Shown: positions 1 to 10,023 of the stretch, piece after piece | How the letters are laid out: every line of letters begins with the position of its first letter | Numbering within the stretch: the first letter of the stretch is position 1 | Assembly (NCBI GenBank): GCA_963921195.1 | Contig: OY992540.1 | Location: 196,973,640-197,037,639 of the forward strand | DNA from: Pegoplata infirma | Lineage: Eukaryota > Arthropoda > Insecta > Diptera > Anthomyiidae | Direction of reading: 5' to 3' | Length of the DNA: 64,000 nt | Translations under genes and position numbers: made by a program | The notes under the pieces: generated by a model | The model's input: only the letters and a program-made list of their open reading frames with translations | The model's database searches: none | What the model was told of the DNA's origin: nothing

Positions 1-658
1 TCTTTAGTTATCGATATATCGATAACTTAAAATTTTTTACAGAAAATTTCTATAGTTAAAAAATGTTTTATGAAAAATTTCTATTGTTGTCGATAACTTT
101 AAATTTTCTATACAAAATTTCTACTGTTATCGATATATCGATAACTTCAAATTTATATAGAAATAGAATATATAGAAAATTGAAGTTATCGATGCTATTT
201 TCTATAGAAATATCGAAACATCGATAACTATAGAAATTTCCTATAGAACATGTTAATCGATAAGTGTAGAAATTTTCTATCGAAAATTAAAAGTTATCTT
301 TACAATAACAGTAAAAATTGTCTATTGAAAATTTTAAGTAATCGATAACTATAGAAATTTCGTATCGATACGCCAATAACTATATCGATACATCGATAAC
401 TAGAGAAATTTTCTATGGAAAATTTTAAGTTATCGATATAGAAAATTTTAAGTTATCGATACATCGATAACTATAGAAATTTTCCATAAATCATTTTAAG
501 TTATTGATACATCGATAACTATAGAAATATTCTATAGAAAATTATAAGTTATCGATACATTGAAAACTATAGAAATTTTCTATAGAAAATTTTATGATAT
601 CGATACATCGATAACAATGGAAATTTTCAATAGAAAATTTTAAGTTCTCGATACATCG
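1..658. repeat. Satellite A (about 48-bp unit, TATCGATA-rich), block 1
   Basis: Tandem degenerate units of about 48 bp. Each unit holds two near-palindromes: GTTATCGAT-ACATCGATAAC and TATAGAAATTTTCTATA. The array runs in from the left edge of the window and is interrupted at 659 by a MITE. Units vary by point changes and small deletions, so this is an old, poorly homogenised array. TATCGATA is the core of the Drosophila DRE motif; whether it is bound here is unknown. No gene is seen. Confidence 0.9.
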
Positions 659-666
659 ATAACAAT

Positions 667-1041
667 CAAGGTTGGCAATCGATACCCACCCAGAATAACG
701 GTATTTGGCTATTGTACCGCAACTAATAAAGATATGGACATTTTTAAAATCGATTTTGAAAGTATATAAAAGTTTTAGTATTTTTGATGTGTTACTTCGT
801 TCTAGTACCGGTTCATATTCGTTATATAGGCCAATACCTTTAAAATACCGTTTCGAACGAGATTATAAAGGTATTGACCTATATTTCGAAAAGAAACCGG
901 TACAACCACGAGGAAACACATCAAAAATACTAGAAATTTCATCGACTTTCATAATCGTTTTTAAAAATGTCCATATCTTTATTAGTTGCGGTACAATAGC
1001 CAAATACCGTTATTTTGGGTGGGTATCGATTGCCAACCTTG
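667..1041. mobile_element. hAT-type MITE with 8-bp target duplication
   Basis: A 375-bp element with long terminal inverted repeats starting CAAGGTTGGCAATCGATAC and ending in the complementary GTATCGATTGCCAACCTTG. ATAACAAT occurs immediately on both sides (659-666 and 1042-1049); removing the element and one copy restores a normal satellite unit. An 8-bp duplication is the hallmark of the hAT superfamily. The arms stay complementary for about 80 bp or more, with further inverted similarity inward (TTTTTGATGTGTT against AACACATCAAAAA). No transposase is encoded; the open frame running 705-1109 is a by-product of the repeat. A relative lies at 51804-53408. Confidence 0.85.
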
Positions 1042-1049
1042 ATAACAAT

Positions 1050-2735
1050 AGAAATTTTCTACAGAAAATTTTAAGCTATCGATACAATTTTAAGTTATCG
1101 ATACATTGATAACAATATTAATTCTCTGTAGAAATTTTTAAGTTATCGATACATCGATAACTATAGAAATTTTCTATAAAAAATTTTAAGTTGTCGATAG
1201 CTATAGAAATTTTCTGTAGAAAATTTTAAGTTATCTATACATCGATAACAATAGAAATTTTCTATAGAAAATTTTAATTTATCGATACATCGTTAACTAA
1301 AGAAATTTTCTATAGAAATTTTAAGTTATCGATACATCGATAACAAAAGAAATTTTCGATAGAAAATTTTAAGTTATCGATACATCGATAACTATAAAAA
1401 TTTTCTATAGAAAATTTTAAGTTATCGATACATCGATAACAATATAAATTTTTTATAGAAATTTTTAAAATATCGATACATCGATAACTATAGAAATTTT
1501 CTATAGAAAGTTTTAAGTTATCGATACATTGATAACTATAGAAATTTTCTATAAAAAATTTAAAGTTATCGATATATCGATAACTATAGAAACATTCCAT
1601 AGAAAATTTTAAGTTATCATATCGATAACTTAAAATTTTCTATAGAAAATTTAAAGTTATCGATGTATCGATAACTATTAAAATTGTCTATAGAAAATTT
1701 TAAGTTATCGATACATTGATAACTATAGAAATTTTCTACAGAAAGCTATAAGTTATCAATACATCGATAACTAAAGAATTTTTTTATAGAAAATTTTAAG
1801 TTATCGATACAAGGCTAACTTTAGAAATTTATAAATGTTTATAAATCATTTTACGTTATCGATTTATAAATGTTTATAAATCATTTTACGTTATCGATTT
1901 ATCGATAACTATAGAATTTTTCTGTAGAAAATTTAATCTTCAAATTTTGTATAGAAAGTTTAAAGTTATCGATATATCGATAGCTATATAAATTTTCCAT
2001 AGAAAGTTTTATCGATAACTATAGACCTTTTTTAAAGAAAATTTTAAGTTATTGATACTTCGATAACTGCAGAGATTTTATATAGAAAAGTTAAGGTTAT
2101 CGATACATCGTATAGAAATTTTCTATAGAAAATTTGAAGGTATCGATAGAAAATTTGAAGTAATCGATACATCGACAACTATACAAATTTTCTATGGAAA
2201 ATTTTAAGTTATCGATGCATCGACAACTATAGCAAATTCTATAGAAAATTTTAAGTTTTCGATAAATCGATAACTATATAGAAAATTGTAAGTTATTTAT
2301 ACATCAACAACTGTAGATTTTTTTATAGAAAATTTTAGGAAATCGATTACTATAGAAATTTTCTATTTTAAATTTATAGTTATCGATACATCGATAACTA
2401 TATAAATTATATATAAACAATTTTAAGTTATTGATACATCGATAACTATAAAAATTTTCTATAGAAAACTTTGGTTAATCAATGTATCGATAACTTAATA
2501 TTTCCGATAGAAAATGTTCTAGTTATCGATACATCCATAACTATAGAAATTTTCTGCAGAAAATTTTCTTTTAATTTTCTATAGAAAAGTTGAAGTTATC
2601 GATTTAACGATAACTATAGAAATTTTGTATAGAAAATTTATGTAGCAATCGATACATCAATAATCGACACAACAATAACTATAGAAATTTTCTATAGAAA
2701 ATTGTATGTTATTTTTGATAAAAAATATTTAGTTA
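1050..2735. repeat. Satellite A, block 2
   Basis: Continuation of the 48-bp TATCGATA satellite after the MITE. The units are degenerate, and several are shortened to about 30-40 bp around 1850-2300. A minus-strand open frame at 1310-1600 is a translation of the repeat (recurrent YRCIDNLKFSIENFYS) and not a gene. The array stops near 2735, where the next insertion begins. Confidence 0.9.
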
Positions 2736-2810
2736 TCTATAAATGAAGAATTCCAAAATTTTTGACTACAAAAAAAAACACTTTTTCGACCTTACCTATT
2801 TTAATTGTCT

Positions 2811-5265
2811 TAAAAATTGGTATGTATGTTCTTCTGATTTTTGTTGAATTTCGGTTTTTGTTATTTAGTCAAAATTGTGAATGGTTCGCGTTTTATCGCT
2901 GTTCAAAGTTGGTGTTTTACAACAATTGTATGATAAATACACAATGTTTAAATGATCATATCTTTGGAACGCATCATCCGATTATCACGAAATTAAGTGC
3001 AAAATAATGGTTATGTCCTGTACTTAAAATAGAATTTTGAAAAAGGATAGGATGCTTTGCAAAAAGGATATTGAAATTAAAAAAATGTCCTTAATTTGCA
3101 AATATCTCAAAATGCGTACCTTTAATTTTCCTTTATTTTTGTGCACATATAGCCCAAAATGTACTTAACAACATATGCAAATTCTAAATTGGGGTGATAA
3201 GCGGTTTAATTGTAAACGCGGTTTCATGAAACGCCTTATTGATTTTTGTTAATAACTCTCGTTTACAAATGAAAAACAATTTCTGCGCACTAACCGCGAA
3301 TAATTTTTTTATATGTATTTTTGATCGCTAAACTCAAAAACTTCATTAAAAAAACATTTCGCGAATACATTTTTGTTAAATGAATTTTTAGCGTTTTTTG
3401 GAGGTATTTTAACTATTTTGCTTATATCTTAAGTTCTGTTTATCTGATCTGCTCGCAATAAAAACCAATCTAAAGATAGTCAAATTTCCAACAAATCCTA
3501 CATTCATCATTTTCTCGTCAAATACCTTATTTGAAGGTATTTTGACTATTTTTCTTATATCTTGAGTTCCGTTTATCTGATCCTTCCGAAATAAGAACCA
3601 AATTAAAGACAATCAAATTTCCAACAAATCCTTTATTCATTATGTTTATATCAGTTCATAACTTTAGGCGCAGTAGGCAAACATATGACCAATATAAGTT
3701 TTTTGATTAACAAATCGTAAAAAAACAAGTAAAAAAGTTAAATTCGGCTTTGCCGAATGTAGTGATACCCTCCACAACAAAAAGATTATTGCAAAAAACT
3801 TTTTTTTAAAAGGAAATTACTTAAAAAAAAAAAAAAAATTCCGTGAAAAAAAATTTTTTTAAGAGTTAAAAAAACTGCTATTATTTTAATTTTTGGTGTA
3901 GAATCGACTGGTGCATTCAGATTTGCAATATATTCAGCCGTTTTTTCTCTGCAAAAAAATCAGCTCAAAATCCGCGTTTTCAGATGCTTTGAACCACCCC
4001 AAGGAGTGAAAATTTTTCCAAAAAAATACCGGCATTCTTTTTAGCTCTCCTAAATCCTTTAAAAAAATGATGATATCCGATAAACAGATGAAGTGACATA
4101 GTCACCAAACGAACTCTAATATTGATATATAAAAAAAGTAAAAAATTAAGCTGTTTAAAAAAAAAACAAGGAAAATCTTTAGGGTAGTTTCATAAAATGT
4201 TTCATAACTTTGGTATTTGCTCATAGATTTGAATGAAACCCTTTTATAATCGTTATTAATGTTCAGGCTTTTAAGATAAATAAAAAATGCTAATTTGTAA
4301 CGATTTCTGTTTTTTATTTTTTTTTTTAAATGAGCTTTGTTAATAAAAAAAATGGTTTTCCTTGTTGCCTATTGCGCGTAAAGTTATGAACTGATATAAA
4401 AATAATGAATGAAGAATTTGTTGGAAATTTGATTGTCTTTAATTTGGTTCTTATTTCGGAAGGATCAGATAAACGGAACTCAAGATATCAGAATAATAGT
4501 CAAAATACCTCCAAATAACGCTAAAAAATTTATTTGCGCGTAAAGCTATGAATTGATGAAAAAATGATGAATGTAGGATATGTTGGAAATTTGATTATCT
4601 TTAGTTTGGTTTTTATTGCGAGAAGATCAGATAAACAGAACTTAATATATAAGCAAAATATTTAAAATACATCCAAAAAACGCAAAAAAAATCATTTAAC
4701 AAAAATGTATTCGCGAAATGTTGTTTTAATAAAGTTTTTGAGTTTAGGGATCAAAAATACATATAAAAAAATTATTCGCGGTTAGTGCGCAGAAATTGTT
4801 TTTCATTTGTAAACGAGAGTTATTAACAAAAATCAATAAGGCGTTTCATGAAACCGCGATTACAATTAAACCGCTTATCACCCCAATTTAGAATTTGCAT
4901 ATGTTGTTAAGTACATTTTGGGCTATATGTGCAAAAAAATAATGGAAAATTAAAGATACGCATTTTGAGATATTTGCAAATTAAGGACATTTTTTTAATT
5001 TCAATATCCTTTTTGCAAAGCATCCTATCCTTTTTCAAAATTCTATTTTAAGTACAGGACATAACCATTATTTTGCACTTAATTTCGTGATAATCGGATG
5101 ATGCGTTCCAAAGATATGATCATTTAAACATAGTGTATTTCTCATAAAATTGTGGCAAAATACCAACTTTGAACAGCGATAAAACGCGAACCATTCACAA
5201 TTTTGACTAAATTACAAAAACCGAAATTCAATAAAAATCAGAAGAATGGATATGTTAATTTTTGG
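2811..5265. repeat. Large foldback (inverted repeat, arms ~870-900 bp)
   Basis: Sequence from about 2811 to 3680 recurs as its reverse complement from about 4365 to 5265. For example, GATCATATCTTTGGAACGCA at 2955 matches TGCGTTCCAAAGATATGATC at 5102. Within each arm a stretch of about 125 bp is itself duplicated in tandem (3405-3530 and 3535-3650). The spacer of about 690 bp holds the left end of a fly dispersed repeat. No protein-coding capacity is recognisable; the 2762-3007 and 3409-3612 open frames lie in the arms and look accidental. It may be a foldback transposon or a product of Helitron capture. Confidence 0.8.
3724..3790 (+). repeat. Fly dispersed repeat, left-end fragment
   Basis: Contains AACAAGTAAAAAAGTTAAA, the short palindrome TTCGGCTTTGCCGAA and then GATACCCTCCAC. 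This is the left end of a family seen more completely at 37408-37930. It lies in the spacer of the foldback; the rest of the family consensus is not seen here. Confidence 0.7.
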
Positions 5266-5389
5266 ATAAATTGAACCACCATCGGCTGATTGCCTATGCT
5301 ATTTTAAATGGAACCAGTCATATATAAAAGAGTTGGGTGAGTGAGTGACTGACTGAATGACTGACTGATTCATCATCGCCCAGCCCAAA

Positions 5390-6300
5390 CCGCTGAAGCT
5401 AGAGACTTGAAATTTGGACTGTAATTTCAACTCCCGGAATATAGATCCACTAAGGCTGGATTTTTGCCAATGTTGATTCTAAGGGGGTAAAAAGGGTAAA
5501 AAACTGTACTTTTGGTACTTTTTATATCTCCTGAAATAATGATCATAGAGACTTGAAATTTGGACTGTATGTTCACCTCCCGGAATAGAGATCCACTAAG
5601 GCTGGATTTTTGCCAGTGTTGATTCTAAGGGGGTAAAAAGGGTAAAAACCTGTACTTTTGGTACTTTTTATATCTCCTGAAATAATGGTCATAGAGACAT
5701 AAAATTTGGACTGTATGTTCACATCCTGGAATATAGATCCAGTAAGGCTGGATTTTTTCCAGTGTTGATTCTAAGGGGGTAAAAGGGGTAAAAAATACCG
5801 TACTTTTATGATTCCTTAAGTAATGGTCCTAGAAACTTGAAATTTGGAATATAGATTCACTTCCCGGAAAATAGGTTCACTAGGGCTGAGTTTTTGCCAA
5901 TGTTGATTCTAAGGGGGTAAACTGGGTAAAAAAGTGTACTTTTGGTACCTTTATTATATTTCCTTAAATAATGTTCCTAGAGACTTGAAATTTGGACTGT
6001 ATGTTCACCTCATGGAATATAGATCCCCTAAGGCTTGATTTTTGCCAATGTTGATTCTAAGAGGGTAAAAAGGGTAAAAAACAGAACTTTTGGTACCTTT
6101 TATATTTCCTTAAATAATATTCCTAGAAACTTGAAATTTGCAATATAGGTTCACCTCCCGAGAAAAAGATCCACTAAGGCTGGGTTTTTGGCCAATGTTG
6201 ATTCGACGGGGATAAAATGGATTAAAAAGTGTACTTTTGGTACTTTTTTTTATTTACCGAAATAATGGTCATACAAACTTGAAATTTGGAATGTAGGATA
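5390..6300 (+). repeat. ~145-bp tandem repeats inside Helitron H1
   Basis: About seven diverged units, each starting near TAGAGACTTGAAATTTGGAC and containing CTAAGGCTGGATTTTTGCCA, TTGATTCTAAGGGGGTAAAA and TACTTTTGGTACTTTTTATAT. Unit starts are near 5401, 5549, 5695, 5828, 5980, 6123 and 6270, giving spacings of about 133-152 bp. They follow a GAGTGAGTGACTGACTGA microsatellite at 5338-5370. The second Helitron copy starts inside the same unit at about 17990. Confidence 0.85.
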
Positions 6301-6360
6301 TTTCGGTGAAAAAAACATTCTGCAAAAAGTACTTTTTAATAAATGCGTTTCTTAGGGGGA

Positions 6361-7778
6361 ACCTTTTATAAAAAGTACCTTTTATAAAAAGTACCTTTTA
6401 TAAAAAGTACCTTTTATAAAAAGTAACTTTTATAAAAAGTACCTTTTATAAAAAGTACCTTTTATAAAAAGTACCTTTTATAAAAAGTACCTTTTATAAA
6501 AAGTACCTTTTATAAAAAATACCTTTTATAAAAAGTACCTTTTATAAAAAGTACCTTTTATAAAAAGTACCTTTTATAAAAAGTACCTTTTATAAAAAGT
6601 ACCTTTTATAAAAAGTACCTTTTATAAAAAGTACCTTTTATAAAAAGTACCTTTTATAAAAAGTACCTTTTATAAAAAGTACCTTTTATAAAAAGTACCT
6701 TTTATAAAAAGTACCTTTTATAAAAAGTACCTTTTATAAAAAGTACCTTTTATAAAAAGTACCTTTTATAAAAAGTACCTTTTATAAAAAGTACCTTTTA
6801 TAAAAGGTACCTTTTATAAAAAGTACCTTTTATAAAAAGTACCTTTTATAAAAAGTACCTTTTATAAAAAGTACCTTTTATAAAAAGTACCTTTTATAAA
6901 AAGTATATTTTATAAAAAGTACCTATTATAAAAAGTAACTTTTATAAAAAGTACCTTTTATAAAAAGTACCTTTTATAAAAAGTACCTTTTATAAAAAGT
7001 ACCTTTTATAAAAAGTACCTTTTATAAAAAGTACCTTTTATAAAAAGTACCTTTTATAAAAAGTACCTTTTATAAAAAGTACCTTTTATAAAAAGTACCT
7101 TTTATAAAAAGTACCTTTTATAAAAAGTACCTTTTATAAAAAGTACCTTTTATAAAAAGTACCTTTTATAAAAAGTACCTTTTATAAAAAGTACCTTTTA
7201 TAAAAAGTACCTTTTATAAAAAGTACCTTTTATAAAAAGTACCTTTTATAAAAAGTACCTTTTATAAAAAGTACCTTTTATAAAAAGTACCTTTTATAAA
7301 AAGTACCGGTTATAAAACGTACCTTTTATAAAAAGTACGTTTTATAAAAAGTATCTTTTATAAAAAGTACCTTTTATAAAAAGTACCTTTTATAAAAATT
7401 AACTTTTACAAAAAGTACCTTTTATAAAAAGTACCTTTTATAAAAAATACCTTTTATAAAAAGTACCTTATATAAAAAGTACCTTTGATAAAAAGCACCT
7501 TTTAAAAAAAGTACCTTTTATAAAAAGTACCTCTTATAAAAAGTACCTTTTATAAAAAGTACCTTTTTTAAAAAGTACCTTTTAAAAAAAGTTCCTTTTA
7601 TAAAAAGTGCCTTTTATAAAAAGTGCCTTTTATAAAAAGTACCTTTTATAAAAACTACCTTTTATAAAAAGTACCTTTTATAAAAAGTGCCTCTTATAAA
7701 AAGAACCTTTTATAAAAAATTTATTTTTTTAAAAAGTACCTTTCATAAAATGTACCTTTTACAAAAAGTACCTTTTAT
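6361..7778 (+). repeat. 16-bp minisatellite ACCTTTTATAAAAAGT, ~88 copies
   Basis: Nearly uniform 16-bp tandem array. The unit is an almost perfect palindrome (CTTTTATAAAAAG), so single strands could fold into many stem configurations. The left two-thirds is almost invariant; variants concentrate after about 7300. The same array occurs in the second Helitron copy at 18760-19600, so the seed repeat was already part of the Helitron family. Confidence 0.95.
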
Positions 7779-7782
7779 TTTT

Positions 7783-7892
7783 TAGGCAATACTGCCTATC
7801 AACTACTAATGTAACCGTGATGATTCTTACGGAATGGGTATAGAAGAGAGATGAAAGATTTGAAGGATAGAAGGGCTTCAGTGACAACACTG
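7783..7892 (-). mobile_element. Retroposon-like 3' fragment, minus strand
   Basis: A ~110-bp interruption of the 16-bp array. In reverse complement it ends CACGGTTACATTAGTAGTTG, then ATAGGCAGTATTGCCT and an A-rich stretch. The same 3' sequence lies at 9014-9090 on the plus strand, followed by a long A-run. Two copies sharing a 3' end plus an A tail suggest 5'-truncated retroposon insertions (SINE or LINE tail). The family was not identified. Confidence 0.5.
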
Positions 7893-7896
7893 TAAT

Positions 7897-8010
7897 TTTA
7901 TAAAAAGTACCATTTATAAAAAGTACCTTTTACAAAAAGTACCTTTTATAAAAAGTATCTTTTAACAAAAGTACCTTTAGTAAAAAGTACCTTTTATAAA
8001 AATGACCTTT
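7897..8010 (+). repeat. Residual 16-bp minisatellite
   Basis: Degenerate units of the ACCTTTTATAAAAAGT array that continue on the far side of the retroposon-like insertion. This shows that the insertion landed inside an already expanded array. Confidence 0.8.
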
Positions 8011-8029
8011 TGCAAAAAAAAAACATTCT

Positions 8030-8995
8030 AGGTAAAGTACTATTTGAAAATTCCTTTTCTTAAGGGGTAAAAATAGTACTTATGGTACTTTTTATATATC
8101 CTGAAATAATCATCATAGAAACTTGATATTTGGAATGTAGGATCCTTAAGTGAAAATATATTCTGGAAAAAGTAATTTTTAAAATTTCCTTTTCTCAGGG
8201 TTTGGAACGGGTACAAATTTAAACTCTAGGTACGTTCTAATTTCCGGTAGTAATGGCCCTAGAATCTTGAAATTTGTAATGTAGGATCATTCGGTAAAAA
8301 ACCATTCTAGAAAAAATACTTTTTGGAAATTCCGCTTCTTAGTAGAGTAAAATGGCTAAAAAAGTTTACTTCCGGTAATTTTGATATTTTTTGGCGCAAT
8401 TGTTCTAGAAACTTAAAATTTTGGATGTAAAATACTTCGGTGAAACCCAAAATTTTGGGAAAAGTGCTTTTTGGAAATTCCGTTTCTTAACGGGGTTAAA
8501 AAGTATACTTTTTGTACTTTTAATATTTGCTGAAATAATATTCCTAGATAATTGCAATTTGTAATGTAGGATCCTTCGGTGAAGAAAAAACATACTGAAA
8601 AAAGTACTTTTTGGAAATTCCGTTTCTAACGGGGGTAAAAAAGTGTAATTTTGGTACTAATTTTTTTGTTCCTATAATAATTGTCTTAGAAGCTTGAATC
8701 TAGCTTCACCTTCGGTGAAAAACCAATCTGCTATGCTAAAGTATTTTTAAAAGATTCCGTTTCTAGAGGTGTAGAAAAGTGTTTTTTATACTTTTTATAT
8801 TTATTGAAATAATGACCCTAGGCAGTGAAAATTTGAATGCTGTATTCTTTAGTGAAAAAATATTTTGGAAAAAGTCCTTTTTGGAAATTCTGTTTCTAAG
8901 AGTCGTAAAGGGCATAAAAGTGTAATTTTGGTACTTCTTATATTTCTTGAAATAACGGTTCAGAAAAAAAGATTTTTGGAAAATTTAATTTTAAG
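8030..8995 (+). repeat. Degenerate ~145-bp Helitron repeats, second run
   Basis: Units with AGAAACTTGA-like starts, GTAGGATCCTTCGGTGAAAAA and GTACTTTTTGGAAATTCCGTTTCT recur at roughly 145-bp spacing. They are relatives of the units at 5390-6300 but more diverged. The equivalent stretch in Helitron copy 2 is about 19620-20120. No coding capacity is recognised. Confidence 0.75.
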
Positions 8996-9013
8996 TGGTA
9001 AAGGTGGCACGGT

Positions 9014-9051
9014 TACATTAGTAATTGATAGGCAGCATGCCTGAGTGTTGT

Positions 9052-9090
<39 letters not shown>
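9014..9090 (+). mobile_element. Retroposon-like 3' end with poly(A)
   Basis: GCACGGTTACATTAGTAATT, GATAGGCAGCATGCCTGA and a run of about 28 A. In Helitron copy 2 the equivalent position (about 20150) reads straight through from AAGGGGGCAAATT to GTTATTTTTACC, so copy 2 is an empty site. This supports a recent insertion of a short A-tailed retroposon. Partner fragment: 7783-7892 on the minus strand. Confidence 0.6.
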
Positions 9091-9733
9091 TTATTTGTAC
9101 CTATCTAACTATTAAAGCCTAGAAAATCAAAATTTGACGTGCAGTATCCTCCAGCCGAAATAACACCCAAGAGATGGACAGGGTAAAAAGGGGTACCTAA
9201 ATTGGTACAAGTGGTGTAAAATTGTATTTTTATATCTATAAGATCAATACAATAGCACTTTTTATTTCTGTAACGCATATTATATGGAGAGGAATGAAAC
9301 TTGCATGGAGATTGAATTGGAAATGAAATGGAGTAGAACGGGGAACGAAATGGAATAGAGCGGGGAACAATATAGAATGATAGTTTTTACTAAAATTCTT
9401 CGTATTTAACTTTTTGACTACATTTTTTTCTCTCTATATAGTTTTTTACCCAAAATTTTTTTTATTCCAATTTATTTTTTCACTGAAATATTTATTCACT
9501 CAAGATCCAAAATCCCAATATAAGGGCTTAAAAATTGTCAAAATCTTTTTACCGGAACGTACATGACAACGTACCACAAAATTATTCAAATTTTATTGTT
9601 TAAGTTATTCAATGAAATATTATTTTATGAAAGACTTAAACGTCCACAATTAAATAAAACAAAGACTACATATGAGTCATTTTTTGAAATTGGTAGGGTA
9701 ATCCTGATCCTTTAATTATCCGGTATTTAACAT

Positions 9734-9766
9734 AACCGGTAACGAAGTTCCGGCGGGCGAGCTAGT
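9734..9766 (+). other. Helitron 3' terminal hairpin and CTAG end
   Basis: A CCGGTAAC/GTTCCGG stem, then CGGGCGAG, then CTAG and host T. The homologous end of copy 2 at 21188-21218 has the perfect stem CCGGTA/TACCGG, a 9-nt spacer and CTAG|T. Conservation of the stem with variation in the spacer fits the Helitron terminus model. Confidence 0.75.
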
Positions 9767-10015
9767 CAATACATAGATAACTAAGGAAATTTTCAACAAA
9801 AAGTCGACAACAACAGAAATTTTAAATTTTATATAGAAAATTTAAAATTTTTGAGACATCGATAACTATAGACATTTTATATAAAAAAATTTTAAGTTAT
9901 CGATAACTATATACATATTATTTTGAAAATTGTATATTATCGATACATAACTATTAAAATTTTTTTTAGAAAATTTCTTAAGTTAGAAAATTTTATTAAA
10001 AAGTTTTAAGTTGTC
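9767..10015. repeat. Satellite A, block 3
   Basis: About 250 bp of degenerate 48-bp satellite between the Helitron end and the non-LTR retrotransposon. It shows that both mobile elements inserted into the same array. Confidence 0.85.
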
Positions 10016-10023
10016 GATTACTA

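Larger units (their letters stand above)
2736..9765 (+). mobile_element. Composite insertion ending in a Helitron 3' terminus (H1)
   Basis: The right end has the structure expected for a Helitron: a hairpin (CCGGTAAC-gaa-GTTCCGG), an 8-nt spacer and then CTAG followed by host T at 9766. To the right the sequence resumes as satellite A (TCAATACATAGATAAC). The left end is less certain. One candidate is TC at 2736, preceded by host ...AGTTA; joining this to 9766 rebuilds the satellite motif AGTTATC[A/G]ATACAT[A/C]GATAAC. The other is TCATATATAAAAG at 5318, but its preceding base is G, not A. No Rep/helicase gene is present, so the element is non-autonomous. Contents in order: a foldback, ~145-bp tandem repeats, a 16-bp array, retroposon scraps and more ~145-bp repeats. 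Confidence 0.65.

Noticed and set aside
705..1109. A 134-aa open frame that might be a gene
   Set aside because: It runs through the inverted-repeat MITE and into satellite DNA. It starts with a non-ATG codon (TTG) and has no domain.
5318..5331. TCATATATAAAAG as a definite Helitron 5' terminus
   Set aside because: The preceding base is G rather than the expected host A, and the satellite phase argues for a left edge at 2736. Kept as an alternative only.
6361..7778. Regular array resembling CRISPR repeats
   Set aside because: There are no unique spacers; the 16-bp unit is contiguous. The same holds for the 35-, 47- and 48-bp arrays. The context is eukaryotic.
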